A DNA stretch of 56,469 nt, from NCBI GenBank assembly GCA_029781595.1, contig JAKOWJ010000021.1, forward strand, positions 1 through 56,469, given 5' to 3'. Position 1 is the first letter of the stretch, and the number at the start of each line of letters is the position of its first letter. This document shows, one piece after another, positions 47,977-55,904 of this stretch. The position numbers were made by a program, and so were the translations under genes. The notes below the pieces were generated by a model. It saw only the letters and a list, made by a program, of their open reading frames with translations, made no database searches and had not been told where the DNA came from. Origin of the DNA: Pseudomonadota bacterium. GTDB lineage: Bacteria > Pseudomonadota > Gammaproteobacteria > Burkholderiales > Usitatibacteraceae.

Positions 47977-48513
47977 ATGAAAGTAAGCCAGTACATGACG
48001 CGGCGCGTCGTGACCGTCGGGCCGGACACCGAGTTCCACCGGGCCTTCGACCTCATGCGCGGCCGTCGCATCCACCACCTGCCGGTGGTCGAGGGCGATC
48101 GCGTGGTCGGCATCGTCGCCGAGCGCGACGTGCTGCTCGCGGCCGCGAACTTCGGCTCGGCCCAGGTGCCCGTGGGCGAGATCATGCACGGCCCGCCCGT
48201 GTGCGTCTCGGAGGACGTCCAGCTGAAGGAGGCCGCCCGGCTGCTGGTGACCCACCACATCGGGAGCCTGCCCGTGCTGGACGCCGGCGGTCTCCTGGTC
48301 GGGATCATCACCGAGACCGACATCTTCAAGATCGCCGCCGGGATGCTCAACGCCCGGCCGGTGGCCAAGCGGACGGCGACGAAGGCTTCCGCCGGGGCAC
48401 CGGGGCGCAGCCGCCGCACCGCGTCCAAGGCGACGGCCGTGCGCAAGCGCGGCGCGGCGCTCGGGAAGCCGGCCGCGGGGAAGGTCCCGAAGAAGGTCTC
48501 GAAGGGCCGGTAG
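47977..48513 (+). CDS. CBS-domain protein with histone-H1-like basic tail
   Basis: A 178-residue protein. Two CBS repeats (MTRRVVTVGPDTEFHRAFDL then HHLPVVEGDRVVGIVAERDV; HGPPVCVSEDVQLKEAARLL then PVLDAGGLLVGIITETDIFK) form a typical adenosine-nucleotide-sensing module. From about residue 130 the protein becomes a Lys/Arg/Ala/Thr tail (KRTATKASAG...RRTASKATAVRKRGA), like bacterial histone H1-like proteins, suggesting nucleic-acid contact. APS pathway intermediates (AMP, ATP, APS) are plausible CBS ligands, which is inference. Confidence 0.85.
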   Translation: MKVSQYMTRRVVTVGPDTEFHRAFDLMRGRRIHHLPVVEGDRVVGIVAERDVLLAAANFGSAQVPVGEIMHGPPVCVSEDVQLKEAARLLVTHHIGSLPVLDAGGLLVGIITETDIFKIAAGMLNARPVAKRTATKASAGAPGRSRRTASKATAVRKRGAALGKPAAGKVPKKVSKGR

Positions 48514-48609
48514 CGGCGCCGATCCGGCCGGGCGCCACGGCGCCACGCGCCTGCAGCGGGCAGGGCGGACCGCCCGCGGGGCGGCCGGGAACTCGGGGAG
48601 GAGTCGACT

Positions 48610-49776
48610 GTGGGCACGCTGACACCGAAATTGCGCGCCATCGGCGTGCCGGTGAACGACTATTACGTCGACGAGTTCGTCGACATCCCGAAGTTCCGGT
48701 ACAACAAGATCCCGCTCCAGACCGTCACCAAGGACAAGGACGGCTACCGCCTGCGGCTGGACGAGAAGGATCACCCGGAGTACTTCATCCCGAGGAAGAA
48801 CGTCTCCGCCCCGAACTCGGGCGGCAACACGACGAACGTCTTCCTGAGCCTGGTGGCGCTCTATTCCGCCATGCAGGTGGACATCCAGTTCAAGATCATC
48901 CTGCCCGACGACCGCTCGTCGATCGCCCAGCAGGAGATCGACAACCACGTCTACTACGACGTGAACATCGTCCAGGTGCACACGCCCATCTGGGGCCCGC
49001 GCGAGTGCTACAACGGCAACGCGCACGGCCGCACCTACCTGCTCGTCTCGCCCCACCCGCCCATCGACACCCTGGACGCCGAGATCAAGACGCGGTTCCG
49101 GCGGGCCGACAACATCCCGATCATCACGCCGGGATACCTGAACAGCTACCTGGGCCCGCAGGTCATCGTGCCCACCGGCATCGGCTTCGAGACCATCAAG
49201 CCCCGCGTCGGCAACAACGACGTCATCGTCTGCCTGAACGACGACGAGCTGATCGAGAAGTTCGGCACGCAGATCTTCCCCGACGAGATGTCGAACGAGG
49301 TGCTGCTGAACATCACGGAGCGGTTCACCAAGAACCACAACCCGCACATGGACCCCAGCATGACCTTCGCGCTGGGCTTCTCCAACGGCGGCTCGCTCAC
49401 GTGCTACCAGTACCAGAACCGGCAGTACCTGGTGCACCTGCCGCTCGACGCGCAGGAATCCACCAGGATCGCCGGATCGTTCGACGACCCGCTCGTCGAC
49501 GCCGCCTTCAACGGCCTGTACCAGGTGGGGCGCGGGGATGCGCGCATCGCCGGGCACCTCTTCTACCCCTATTTCGTGGACGTCCTGGGCGACGGCCTCC
49601 TGGCGGCGTTCGCCGCCTCCGAGCTGGGGGCGGCCCTGTCGGCGCTGATGCACCACTCGAAGAAGTCGAACATCACGACCTTCAACCCGGATGCGCTGAA
49701 CAAGCTGGTCGTGAGGTGCATCGACAAGGTCGAGCGCGGGGAATTCAAGGGCGTGAACCTGACCGCCGCGGGATAG
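48610..49776 (+). CDS. Unknown 388-aa protein of apr/sat island
   Basis: A 388-residue soluble protein that I do not recognise. There is no signal peptide or membrane helix. Conserved-looking segments include MGTLTPKLRAIGVPVNDYYV, NSGGNTTNVFLSLVALYSAM, YNGNAHGRTYLLVSPHPPID and NHNPHMDPSMTFALGFSNGG. Asp/Asn/His-rich loops would suit a nucleotide- or metal-binding role but no known motif is matched. GTG 48610 has a strong GGGAGGAG site 7-8 nt upstream. It sits between the CBS gene and the LysR gene, probably in the apr transcription unit; a hairpin follows. Confidence 0.7.
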   Translation: MGTLTPKLRAIGVPVNDYYVDEFVDIPKFRYNKIPLQTVTKDKDGYRLRLDEKDHPEYFIPRKNVSAPNSGGNTTNVFLSLVALYSAMQVDIQFKIILPDDRSSIAQQEIDNHVYYDVNIVQVHTPIWGPRECYNGNAHGRTYLLVSPHPPIDTLDAEIKTRFRRADNIPIITPGYLNSYLGPQVIVPTGIGFETIKPRVGNNDVIVCLNDDELIEKFGTQIFPDEMSNEVLLNITERFTKNHNPHMDPSMTFALGFSNGGSLTCYQYQNRQYLVHLPLDAQESTRIAGSFDDPLVDAAFNGLYQVGRGDARIAGHLFYPYFVDVLGDGLLAAFAASELGAALSALMHHSKKSNITTFNPDALNKLVVRCIDKVERGEFKGVNLTAAG

Positions 49777-49780
49777 CCGG

Positions 49781-49809
49781 CGCCATCCCCCGCTCGCGGG
49801 CGGATGGCG
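49781..49809 (+). terminator. Hairpin ending the apr-side gene cluster
   Basis: CGCCATCC-CCCGC (49781-49793), TC, GCGGG (49796-49800), one bulged C, GGATGGCG (49802-49809). The 13-bp stem is strong, but no T-run follows, so it is a probable 3'-end structure rather than a proven terminator. Confidence 0.5.
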
Positions 49810-49887
49810 GGAAGCCGGGCCGCGCGCGCGCCCTCGCCCTCCGCTCTTTTATGCTTGAATAGGTCCCTTGAATCCGGGGATAGGGCC

Positions 49888-50850
49888 ATGGCCGATCGGC
49901 GGCTCCAGGTGTTCCACGCGGTCGCGAAGCACCTTTCGTTCACCAAGGCGGGAGAAGCGCTCTGCATGACGCAGCCCGCGGTCACCTTCCAGGTCCGCCA
50001 GCTGGAGGAGCACTTCAATACCCGGCTCTTCGACCGCACCCACGGCCGCATCAGCCTCACGCCCGCCGGCGCCGTGGCGTTCGCGCACGCCGAGCGGATC
50101 CTCGCGCTCTCGGCGGAACTCGATTCGGCGCTCCGGGACCTGGGCGGCCAGGTCGCGGGCCCCCTGCTCATCGGCGCGAGCACCACGATCGCCGACTACC
50201 TCCTGCCGCAGATCCTCGGCGAATTCCGGGCGGCCCACCCGGGCGTCGCGCCGAGCCTGTTCGTGGGCAATTCCGAGACGGTCCAGGACCGCCTGCGCGA
50301 CCGCGCCCTGGACATCGGCTTCATCGAGGGCGACACGTACTTGCCGGCGCTGGCGGGCGAGCGGCTGTGCAGCGACGAGCTGCAGGTCGCCTGCGCGCCG
50401 GGCCACCCGCTCGCGGGGCGCACGGCGGTGGCCGCCGGCGACCTCGTCGAGCACGCCTACCTCTCGCGCGAGCAGGGCTCCGGCACGCGCGAGGTGATCG
50501 ACCGCTACCTGGAGCGGGCGGGGATCGAGCCCGGGGCGCTGCAGGTGGTGATGGAAGCGAGCAGCCCCGAGGCGCTCAAGGGGCTCGTGGCCGCGGGCAT
50601 GGGCTTCGCGATCATGTCGCGGGTCACCGTGGAGAAGGAAGTGCGGCTGGGCCTGCTCGTGCGCATCCCGCTGCAGCCGCCGCTCACGCGGCAGCTGACG
50701 GCGGTCTACCCGCGCGAGCGCATCCAGTCGGGCCTCGTGGGGGCCTTCGTGCAGTTCGCCAGGCGGCGGCTCGAGCCCCCCGCGCCAGCGCAGGCGAAAG
50801 CCGGGGCGAAGGCGAAGGCCCCCGCGCTCAGCGCGCGGAGTGCCCCGTGA
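49888..50850 (+). CDS. LysR-family regulator, CysL-like
   Basis: A 320-residue regulator. The N-terminal HTH is [20 protein letters not shown] then [14 protein letters not shown], followed by the effector-binding domain ([31 protein letters not shown]). The C-terminal tail is Ala/Lys-rich. Its position facing sat and next to apr suggests it senses a sulfur intermediate (as CysL/CysB do) and controls this island; this is inference. ATG 49888 is the start of the HTH. The 3' end overlaps the convergent sat by about 23 bp. Confidence 0.9.
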   Translation: MADRRLQVFHAVAKHLSFTKAGEALCMTQPAVTFQVRQLEEHFNTRLFDRTHGRISLTPAGAVAFAHAERILALSAELDSALRDLGGQVAGPLLIGASTTIADYLLPQILGEFRAAHPGVAPSLFVGNSETVQDRLRDRALDIGFIEGDTYLPALAGERLCSDELQVACAPGHPLAGRTAVAAGDLVEHAYLSREQGSGTREVIDRYLERAGIEPGALQVVMEASSPEALKGLVAAGMGFAIMSRVTVEKEVRLGLLVRIPLQPPLTRQLTAVYPRERIQSGLVGAFVQFARRRLEPPAPAQAKAGAKAKAPALSARSAP

Positions 50851-52042
50851 GCTTGACTTCCACCTTGTCCTTCGCGTCGATCGTCGCGTAGTACTGGCGC
50901 AGGATCTCGAGGACCTCGGGCCGGCTGAATTCCGCGGGGACCTCGGCGCCCTCGGAGAGCCACTTGCGCAGCTTCGTGCCGGACACCAGCAGCCGGTCGC
51001 CCTCGCCGTGCGGGCAGGTGCGGGCCGAGGCCATGCCGCCGCAGCGGTAGCACCAGAACGTCCAGTCGATCTTGAGGGGCTGCGTCTCCAGCGCGTCGCG
51101 CGGGATCTCGTCGAAGATGTGGTGCGCGTCGAACGGGCCGTAGTAGCTGCCCACGCCCGCGTGGTCACGCCCGACGATCTGGTGCGAGCAGCCGTAGTTC
51201 TGGCGGAAGAGCGCGTGCAGCAGGGCCTCGCGCGGCCCGGCGTATCGCATGTCCAGCGGGTAGCCGGCCTGCACGACGGTCTTGCCGACGAAGTACTGCT
51301 CGGAAAGTGCGGCGATCGCGCGCGTGCGCACGTCGGCCGGGATGTCGCCGGGCTTGAGGTTGCCCAGCAGGGAGTGGATCAGCACGCCGTCGCACACCTC
51401 GATCGCCACCTTGGCGAGGTACTCGTGCGAGCGGTGCATGGGGTTGCGCGTCTGGAAGGCGGCCACCCGGGACCAGCCCAGGCGCTCGAATTCCGCGCGC
51501 GTCTCCGCCGGGGTCATGAAGAGCGAGCCGTAGCGCGCCTTGAAGCCCCCGTCCGAGAGCACCTTCACCGGGCCGGCGAGGTTCACCTCGCCCTGCGCCA
51601 TCACCATCTGCACGCCGGGGTGCTCGGACTCGGTGGTCCGGAAGACCGAGGCGCACTCGTGCGCCTTGTCGATGGCGTACTTCTCCGTGACGCGCATCGT
51701 CGCCAGGAAGGAACCGTCGTCCGGGTCCGCGAGGGCGATCTCGCCGCCCACCGCGAACGCGGCCGCCTGCCCGGCCGTGGCCGACAGGGTGATCGGGATG
51801 GGCCAGAAGAGCCCCGAGGTCGTGCGCATGCCGTCGCACACGCCTTCCCAGTCCGCCCGCGTCATGAAGCCGTCGAGCGGCGTGAAGCCGCCGATGCCCA
51901 GCATGATGAGGTCGCCCTTCTCGCGCGAGCTCACCACGAGCTTCGGCAGCGACGCCGCGCGCGCGAGTTCCTTCGACAGGGCATCGCCCTGGAGCGCGAG
52001 CGGCCGGAGATCCCCTCCGCCGTGCGGTCTGACCAGCGCCAT
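50828..52042 (-). CDS. sat: ATP sulfurylase, dissimilatory Sat type
   Basis: Converts APS plus pyrophosphate to ATP and sulfate in sulfur oxidisers. The 404-residue monofunctional enzyme has [13 protein letters not shown] (197-209, with His203 and His206) and GRDHAG (291-296); Cys331, Cys334 and Cys343 suggest a zinc site, known in some Sat enzymes. It is not the CysND type used for assimilation. A GGGAGGAGG site precedes ATG 52042. Third gene of soeB-soeC-sat. Confidence 0.96.
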   Translation of the reverse strand: MALVRPHGGGDLRPLALQGDALSKELARAASLPKLVVSSREKGDLIMLGIGGFTPLDGFMTRADWEGVCDGMRTTSGLFWPIPITLSATAGQAAAFAVGGEIALADPDDGSFLATMRVTEKYAIDKAHECASVFRTTESEHPGVQMVMAQGEVNLAGPVKVLSDGGFKARYGSLFMTPAETRAEFERLGWSRVAAFQTRNPMHRSHEYLAKVAIEVCDGVLIHSLLGNLKPGDIPADVRTRAIAALSEQYFVGKTVVQAGYPLDMRYAGPREALLHALFRQNYGCSHQIVGRDHAGVGSYYGPFDAHHIFDEIPRDALETQPLKIDWTFWCYRCGGMASARTCPHGEGDRLLVSGTKLRKWLSEGAEVPAEFSRPEVLEILRQYYATIDAKDKVEVKLTGHSAR

Positions 52043-52055
52043 CGTTCCTCCTCCC

Positions 52056-52080
52056 GTCCTTGGTCCTTGTCCTTGTCCTT
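52056..52080. repeat. Four-copy GTCCTT hexamer in soeC-sat gap
   Basis: GTCCTT occurs at 52056, 52063, 52069 and 52075, with one extra G after the first copy. On the coding (minus) strand it reads AAGGAC repeated, resembling ribosome binding sites, just upstream of the true GGAGG of sat. Confidence 0.7.
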
Positions 52081-52092
52081 CGCCCGGCGGCT

Positions 52093-53073
52093 TCAGGCCA
52101 CCGCCTGGTAGTACAGGTTCTGCGGGTGGTTGGCCTCCGCGAAGAAGAACCACCGTTCCGCCATCAGCCCGGCCATCTGCACGAGGATCGCCATGGTAAG
52201 GGCCGCCGAGGAGCCTGTCGCCAGGTGCGCCGCGACCAGCAGGACGGGCACGGCGAACGCGAGGACGAGGAACAGCCACTTCACCGAGCGGACGAGCGAC
52301 ATCGCCTGCCCGTGGAAGAACTCCCGCGTGTTGAACGAGCCCGCGGTGAAGCCGCGCGAGATCTGCCGGATGACCGGATGGCGCACGCCCAGGGCCGTCT
52401 GCAGCGTGCTCACGGGACGCAGCCGCGCATTGCGCACCAGGGAGGCGCCGCGCGAGGCCGCACCCAGGAGGGTGAGTGCGATGGCCCAGCCGGCGAAGAA
52501 GCCGGCCTCCGGCGGGGCGAGCTGCGCCGCCAGGGCCGCCGCCAGCGTGAAGCCCGAGGCGACGCCGAGCAGGATGTAGTTGGCCACGGTGAGCGGGCTG
52601 TGCCACTCGCGCAGGAACTTCAGGCACGCGTAGATCATGCCGGTGCACACGAAGAGCGTGAACGCGAGCACCGTCCCGGCCACCCCGAGCACGGCGGAGG
52701 CGTCCACCGCCATGCCGCCGGGCAGGCGGGCGAGCACCGGGTTCACGCCGGTGAGGTGGGCCATCCCGTACAGGAACACCGTGCCCATGAAGGCGGGCAG
52801 CGCGATCACTTCGCGCGAGAGCCACGAGGTGCGCCACTTGGCGGCCGAGCGCCAGGCGCGCTCCGGCCGGCCGAGGTGGAAGAACGAGGCCACCAGCCCC
52901 GCGCCCAGGAGCGCGACCGAGACGGCGGCCGCCGCGCCGTAGAAGCCGCGCGAGGACGCCGGCGGGAGCACGCCCAGCAGCGCATAGGCCTGGTGCGTGA
53001 ACGTCGCGAGGAACAGGCCCTGGCCCGCGCCGAGCAGCGTCGTGAGCAGGATCACCGAGAAGGCGGGGCGCAT
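52093..53073 (-). CDS. soeC: DmsC/SoeC-like membrane anchor subunit
   Basis: A 326-residue polytopic protein with about eight helices, beginning [20 protein letters not shown], matching the DmsC family that anchors molybdopterin enzymes and exchanges electrons with quinone. Family blocks include [20 protein letters not shown] then LSREV and [20 protein letters not shown]. Placement beside sat and soeB suggests the sulfite-oxidising SoeABC complex. It starts 7 bp after soeB. The symbol is by context; DMSO, tetrathionate or polysulfide reductase anchors cannot be excluded by sequence. Confidence 0.8.
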   Translation of the reverse strand: MRPAFSVILLTTLLGAGQGLFLATFTHQAYALLGVLPPASSRGFYGAAAAVSVALLGAGLVASFFHLGRPERAWRSAAKWRTSWLSREVIALPAFMGTVFLYGMAHLTGVNPVLARLPGGMAVDASAVLGVAGTVLAFTLFVCTGMIYACLKFLREWHSPLTVANYILLGVASGFTLAAALAAQLAPPEAGFFAGWAIALTLLGAASRGASLVRNARLRPVSTLQTALGVRHPVIRQISRGFTAGSFNTREFFHGQAMSLVRSVKWLFLVLAFAVPVLLVAAHLATGSSAALTMAILVQMAGLMAERWFFFAEANHPQNLYYQAVA

Positions 53074-53080
53074 GGCGGGC

Positions 53081-53812
53081 CTACCAGGTGACGGCGTCGT
53101 CGAGCGTGGGCTCGCTCTTCGCGGGCCGCGGCTGCTGGCGGTCGACCTTCAGCGGGTTGTCCGCCCGCTCCAGCTCGTCGTCGTGGATGCTCACGCGCGT
53201 CTTGCGGCGCGGCAGGTAGTGGTTGGCGGGGTGCGTGCCCCACTCCGGCATCAGCGGGTAGCCCCCCTCCTCGCGGATGGCGCGCGAGACCTCGCTCGCC
53301 GGGTCGTGGATGTCGCCGAACAGGCGCGCGGAGGTGGGACAGGCCATCACGCAGGCGGGCTTGCGCTCCGCCGGGGGCAGCGCGGAGTCGTGGATGCGGT
53401 CCACGCAAAGCGTGCACTTCTTCATGATGCGGCCCTGGTCGTCCAGCTCGCGCGCCCCGTAAGGGCAGGCCCAGGAGCAGTACTTGCACCCGATGCACTT
53501 GTCGTAGTCCACCAGGACGATGCCGTCCTCCTTGCGCTTGTAGGAGGCCCCGGTGGGGCACACCGGGACGCAGGGCGGGTCCTCGCAGTGCAGGCACGAC
53601 TTCGGGAAGTGCAGGGTCTCGGTCTCGGGAAAGCACCCCACCTCGTACGTCTGCACCCGGTTGAAGAAGGTGCCCGCGTACTGCTCGGCGTAGGCGCGCG
53701 TGTCCGGCAGGGGCCCCGCCGCGCCGGAGGTGTTCCACTCCTTGCAGCTCGTGACGCAGGCCTGGCAGCCCACGCACACGTTGAGATCGATGACCAGCGC
53801 GAGTTGTGTCAT
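53081..53812 (-). CDS. soeB: SoeB/DmsB-like 4Fe-4S electron-transfer subunit
   Basis: A 243-residue protein with four 4Fe-4S motifs: C13-C16-C19-C23 (CVGCQACVTSC), CLHCEDPPCVPVC, CIGCKYCSWAC and CTLC...CVMAC. It carries electrons between a molybdopterin subunit and SoeC. The catalytic A subunit should lie upstream, but instead a non-coding gap and a divergent kinase gene are found, so the partner is encoded elsewhere or lost. First gene of the three-gene operon. Confidence 0.8.
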   Translation of the reverse strand: MTQLALVIDLNVCVGCQACVTSCKEWNTSGAAGPLPDTRAYAEQYAGTFFNRVQTYEVGCFPETETLHFPKSCLHCEDPPCVPVCPTGASYKRKEDGIVLVDYDKCIGCKYCSWACPYGARELDDQGRIMKKCTLCVDRIHDSALPPAERKPACVMACPTSARLFGDIHDPASEVSRAIREEGGYPLMPEWGTHPANHYLPRRKTRVSIHDDELERADNPLKVDRQQPRPAKSEPTLDDAVTW

Positions 53813-53874
53813 GGCTTGCGGCTCGCGCGGGCGGGCATGGGTCGCGAACCTCGGGAAGACCCCGTGTCTTGGCC

Positions 53875-53914
53875 GTCTATTACCGCAGCTTGGGGCGCGG
53901 ACTGTCTATTACCG
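53875..53914. promoter_or_regulatory. Two 11-bp direct repeats in soeB/kinase gap
   Basis: GTCTATTACCG occurs at 53875-53885 and 53904-53914, 29 bp apart start to start. Read toward soeB it is CGGTAATAGAC. A tandem operator for the adjacent NarL-like regulator or the LysR protein is plausible. Confidence 0.55.
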
Positions 53915-53977
53915 AAAGGGGGGGGTGAACCTACCCGTTTGGGGGAGGCCGGAGCGGCGGCAAGTCCCGATTTCCTC

Positions 53978-53983
53978 TAGAAT
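53978..53983 (+). promoter_or_regulatory. Candidate -10 element of kinase gene
   Basis: TAGAAT lies about 72 bp upstream of GTG 54055. No -35 is seen, consistent with an activator-dependent promoter. Confidence 0.35.
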
Positions 53984-54054
53984 TGATTCCTGATGTTCGA
54001 CGGGCGCCCCACGCATGGTCGCCCGCGCTACAGACCTTGGAGGGGAAGCAGGGC

Positions 54055-55236
54055 GTGACCACGAAGAGGAACGGCCCCCATACTGCCGGCTGTACCCCGG
54101 GCCCCGCGAGGGACCTCCCGGGCGATCCTTGCGGCGTCGCCGCGAGCGAGGATCTCCACGCCCTCCTGGACAGGGGCCTGAAGGCCATCGTGGCCCTCAC
54201 CGGCGCCCGAGGCGGCGCCATCCGCATGGTCCCCGTGGCGGGCGGCGCCATGCGCCTGGTCTGCGCCACGGGCCTGCCCGCCGACAGCCTGGCGAGCGAG
54301 AGCCTGGTGGACGCCGGCTGCGGCATGTGCGGCGCCGCGCTGCGCACGGACGACGTGCAGGTCGAGGAGTCCTCGCCGCCCTGCGCCCGGCGCATGGGCG
54401 TGTTCGCCACCGGGCCCGAGACCGGCCCCATGCTCGCCGTGCCCCTGCACTGCCGCGGCACCACCATCGGCGTGTTCAACCTCTTCTTCGGAAAGGGCGC
54501 CCGCCTGCCGTCGGACGTGATGGGGCTCATCGGGCCGGTGTCGGAGATGCTGGACCTGGTGCTGGACAAGGCCCTTTCCGAGCAGGAGCGCCTCCAGTCC
54601 ACGCTGTCGGCCGAGCGCCAGATGTTCGCGAGCGAGATCCACGACTCCCTCGCGCAGGGCCTCGCCTTCATGCGCATGCGCATGAGCCTGCTGCAGGACG
54701 CGATCCGTGCCGGCAACGGCGCCGCCTCGCTCAAGTACTTCCGGGACATCCAGTCCTCGCTGGGCGAGGCCCATGCGGGGCTGCGCCAGCTCATCACCCA
54801 CTTCCGCCAGCCGCTGGACCGGCACGGCCTCCTGCACGCCCTCGAGACCACCGCGCGCACGTTCCACGACCGCACGGGCGTGTCGCTGCGCATCGAGAAC
54901 CGGGTCCGGGACCTGAAGCTGCCCCCGGAGCAGGAGGCGCAGGTCTACCAGATCGTCCGCGAGGCCCTGGCCAACGTGATCAAGCACGCCGGCGCCAGCA
55001 GCGCGCGGGTGGTGCTGGACCGCTCCGCGGGCTCCCTGCGCGTGAGCGTCGAGGACGACGGGACCGGCGCGCGCCTCGTCCGGGGCCGGCGCGGCGCGGT
55101 GGCCGGCGAGCACTACGGCCTGGAGATCATGCGGGAGCGGGCCCGGCGCATCGGCGGGCGGCTGCGCATCGTGAGCGCGCCCGGCAAGGGCACGCAGGTG
55201 CGCCTGTCGATCCCGCAGGCGAGTGCGGCGGAGTGA
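54055..55236 (+). CDS. Cytoplasmic GAF-domain histidine kinase, NarX-like
   Basis: A 393-residue soluble kinase lacking transmembrane helices. Order: GAF domain (about 25-175, with Cys in AGCGMCGAALR and PPCARRMG), HisKA_3 with phospho-acceptor His196 (EIHDSLAQGLAFM), then HATPase (REALANVIKHAGA; SVEDDGTGARLV; GKGTQVRLSI). Cysteines in the GAF may bind a redox cofactor, which is inference. GTG 54055 (after GGAGGGGAAG) is preferred to a TTG at 53983. It pairs with the regulator 7 bp downstream. Confidence 0.9.
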   Translation: MTTKRNGPHTAGCTPGPARDLPGDPCGVAASEDLHALLDRGLKAIVALTGARGGAIRMVPVAGGAMRLVCATGLPADSLASESLVDAGCGMCGAALRTDDVQVEESSPPCARRMGVFATGPETGPMLAVPLHCRGTTIGVFNLFFGKGARLPSDVMGLIGPVSEMLDLVLDKALSEQERLQSTLSAERQMFASEIHDSLAQGLAFMRMRMSLLQDAIRAGNGAASLKYFRDIQSSLGEAHAGLRQLITHFRQPLDRHGLLHALETTARTFHDRTGVSLRIENRVRDLKLPPEQEAQVYQIVREALANVIKHAGASSARVVLDRSAGSLRVSVEDDGTGARLVRGRRGAVAGEHYGLEIMRERARRIGGRLRIVSAPGKGTQVRLSIPQASAAE

Positions 55237-55243
55237 GCCGGCG

Positions 55244-55897
55244 ATGAGCGAGAACCCCATCCGCGTCGTCCTCATCGACGACCACGGCCTGTGCCGGCGC
55301 GGGCTCGCGGAGCTGCTGGAGCACCGGGCGGGCATCCGGGTCGTGGGGGCCACGGGCGAGCCGGACGCGGCCCTGCGGCTGCTGCGCGAACTCAAGCCGG
55401 ACCTGCTCATCATGGACCTGCGCATGCCCGCCATGCACGGCTTCTCGCTGCTCAAGAAGATCCGCGAGGAGGGCATGGAGACCCCGGTCGTCATCCTCAC
55501 GATGTGCGACTCGCACGACGACCTGGCCAACGCGCTTCGCGCGGGGGTGCGCGGCTACCTGCTCAAGGACATGGACCCGGACGACGTCGTCGACTCGATC
55601 CGCCGGGCCCTGAAGGGCGAGCTGGTCGTGGCGCCCGCGATGTCGACCAAGCTCACGCACCTGCTGGGCGCGCCGTCGGGCCGCGAGGAGGGCCGCGCGC
55701 TCACCGAGCGCGAGCTCGAGATCCTGGGCTACATCGCCCAGGGCATGAGCAACAAGGGCATCGCCAAGGCGCTCGACATCAGCCACGACACCGTGAAGCT
55801 GCACGTGCGCCACATCCTGTCGAAGCTGAACCTCAGCTCCCGCGTCGAGGCCGCGGTGTACGCCGTCGGCCGCAAGTTCTCCGGCTCGGCCCACTAG
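55244..55897 (+). CDS. NarL/FixJ-family response regulator
   Basis: A 217-residue regulator with receiver domain (acidic IDDH at about 11-14, phospho-acceptor Asp58 in MDLRMP, GYLLKD) and a C-terminal LuxR-type HTH (LTERELEILGYIAQGMSNKG then VKLHVRHILSKLNL). It is the partner of the adjacent kinase. The paired direct repeats near 53875-53914 are candidate sites. Confidence 0.94.
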   Translation: MSENPIRVVLIDDHGLCRRGLAELLEHRAGIRVVGATGEPDAALRLLRELKPDLLIMDLRMPAMHGFSLLKKIREEGMETPVVILTMCDSHDDLANALRAGVRGYLLKDMDPDDVVDSIRRALKGELVVAPAMSTKLTHLLGAPSGREEGRALTERELEILGYIAQGMSNKGIAKALDISHDTVKLHVRHILSKLNLSSRVEAAVYAVGRKFSGSAH

Positions 55898-55904
55898 GCG
55901 CCGG

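Noticed and set aside
49850-49875. Possible Fnr-like site near the LysR start (TTGAAT repeated)
   Set aside because: The two copies are direct repeats, not an inverted TTGAT-N4-ATCAA palindrome.
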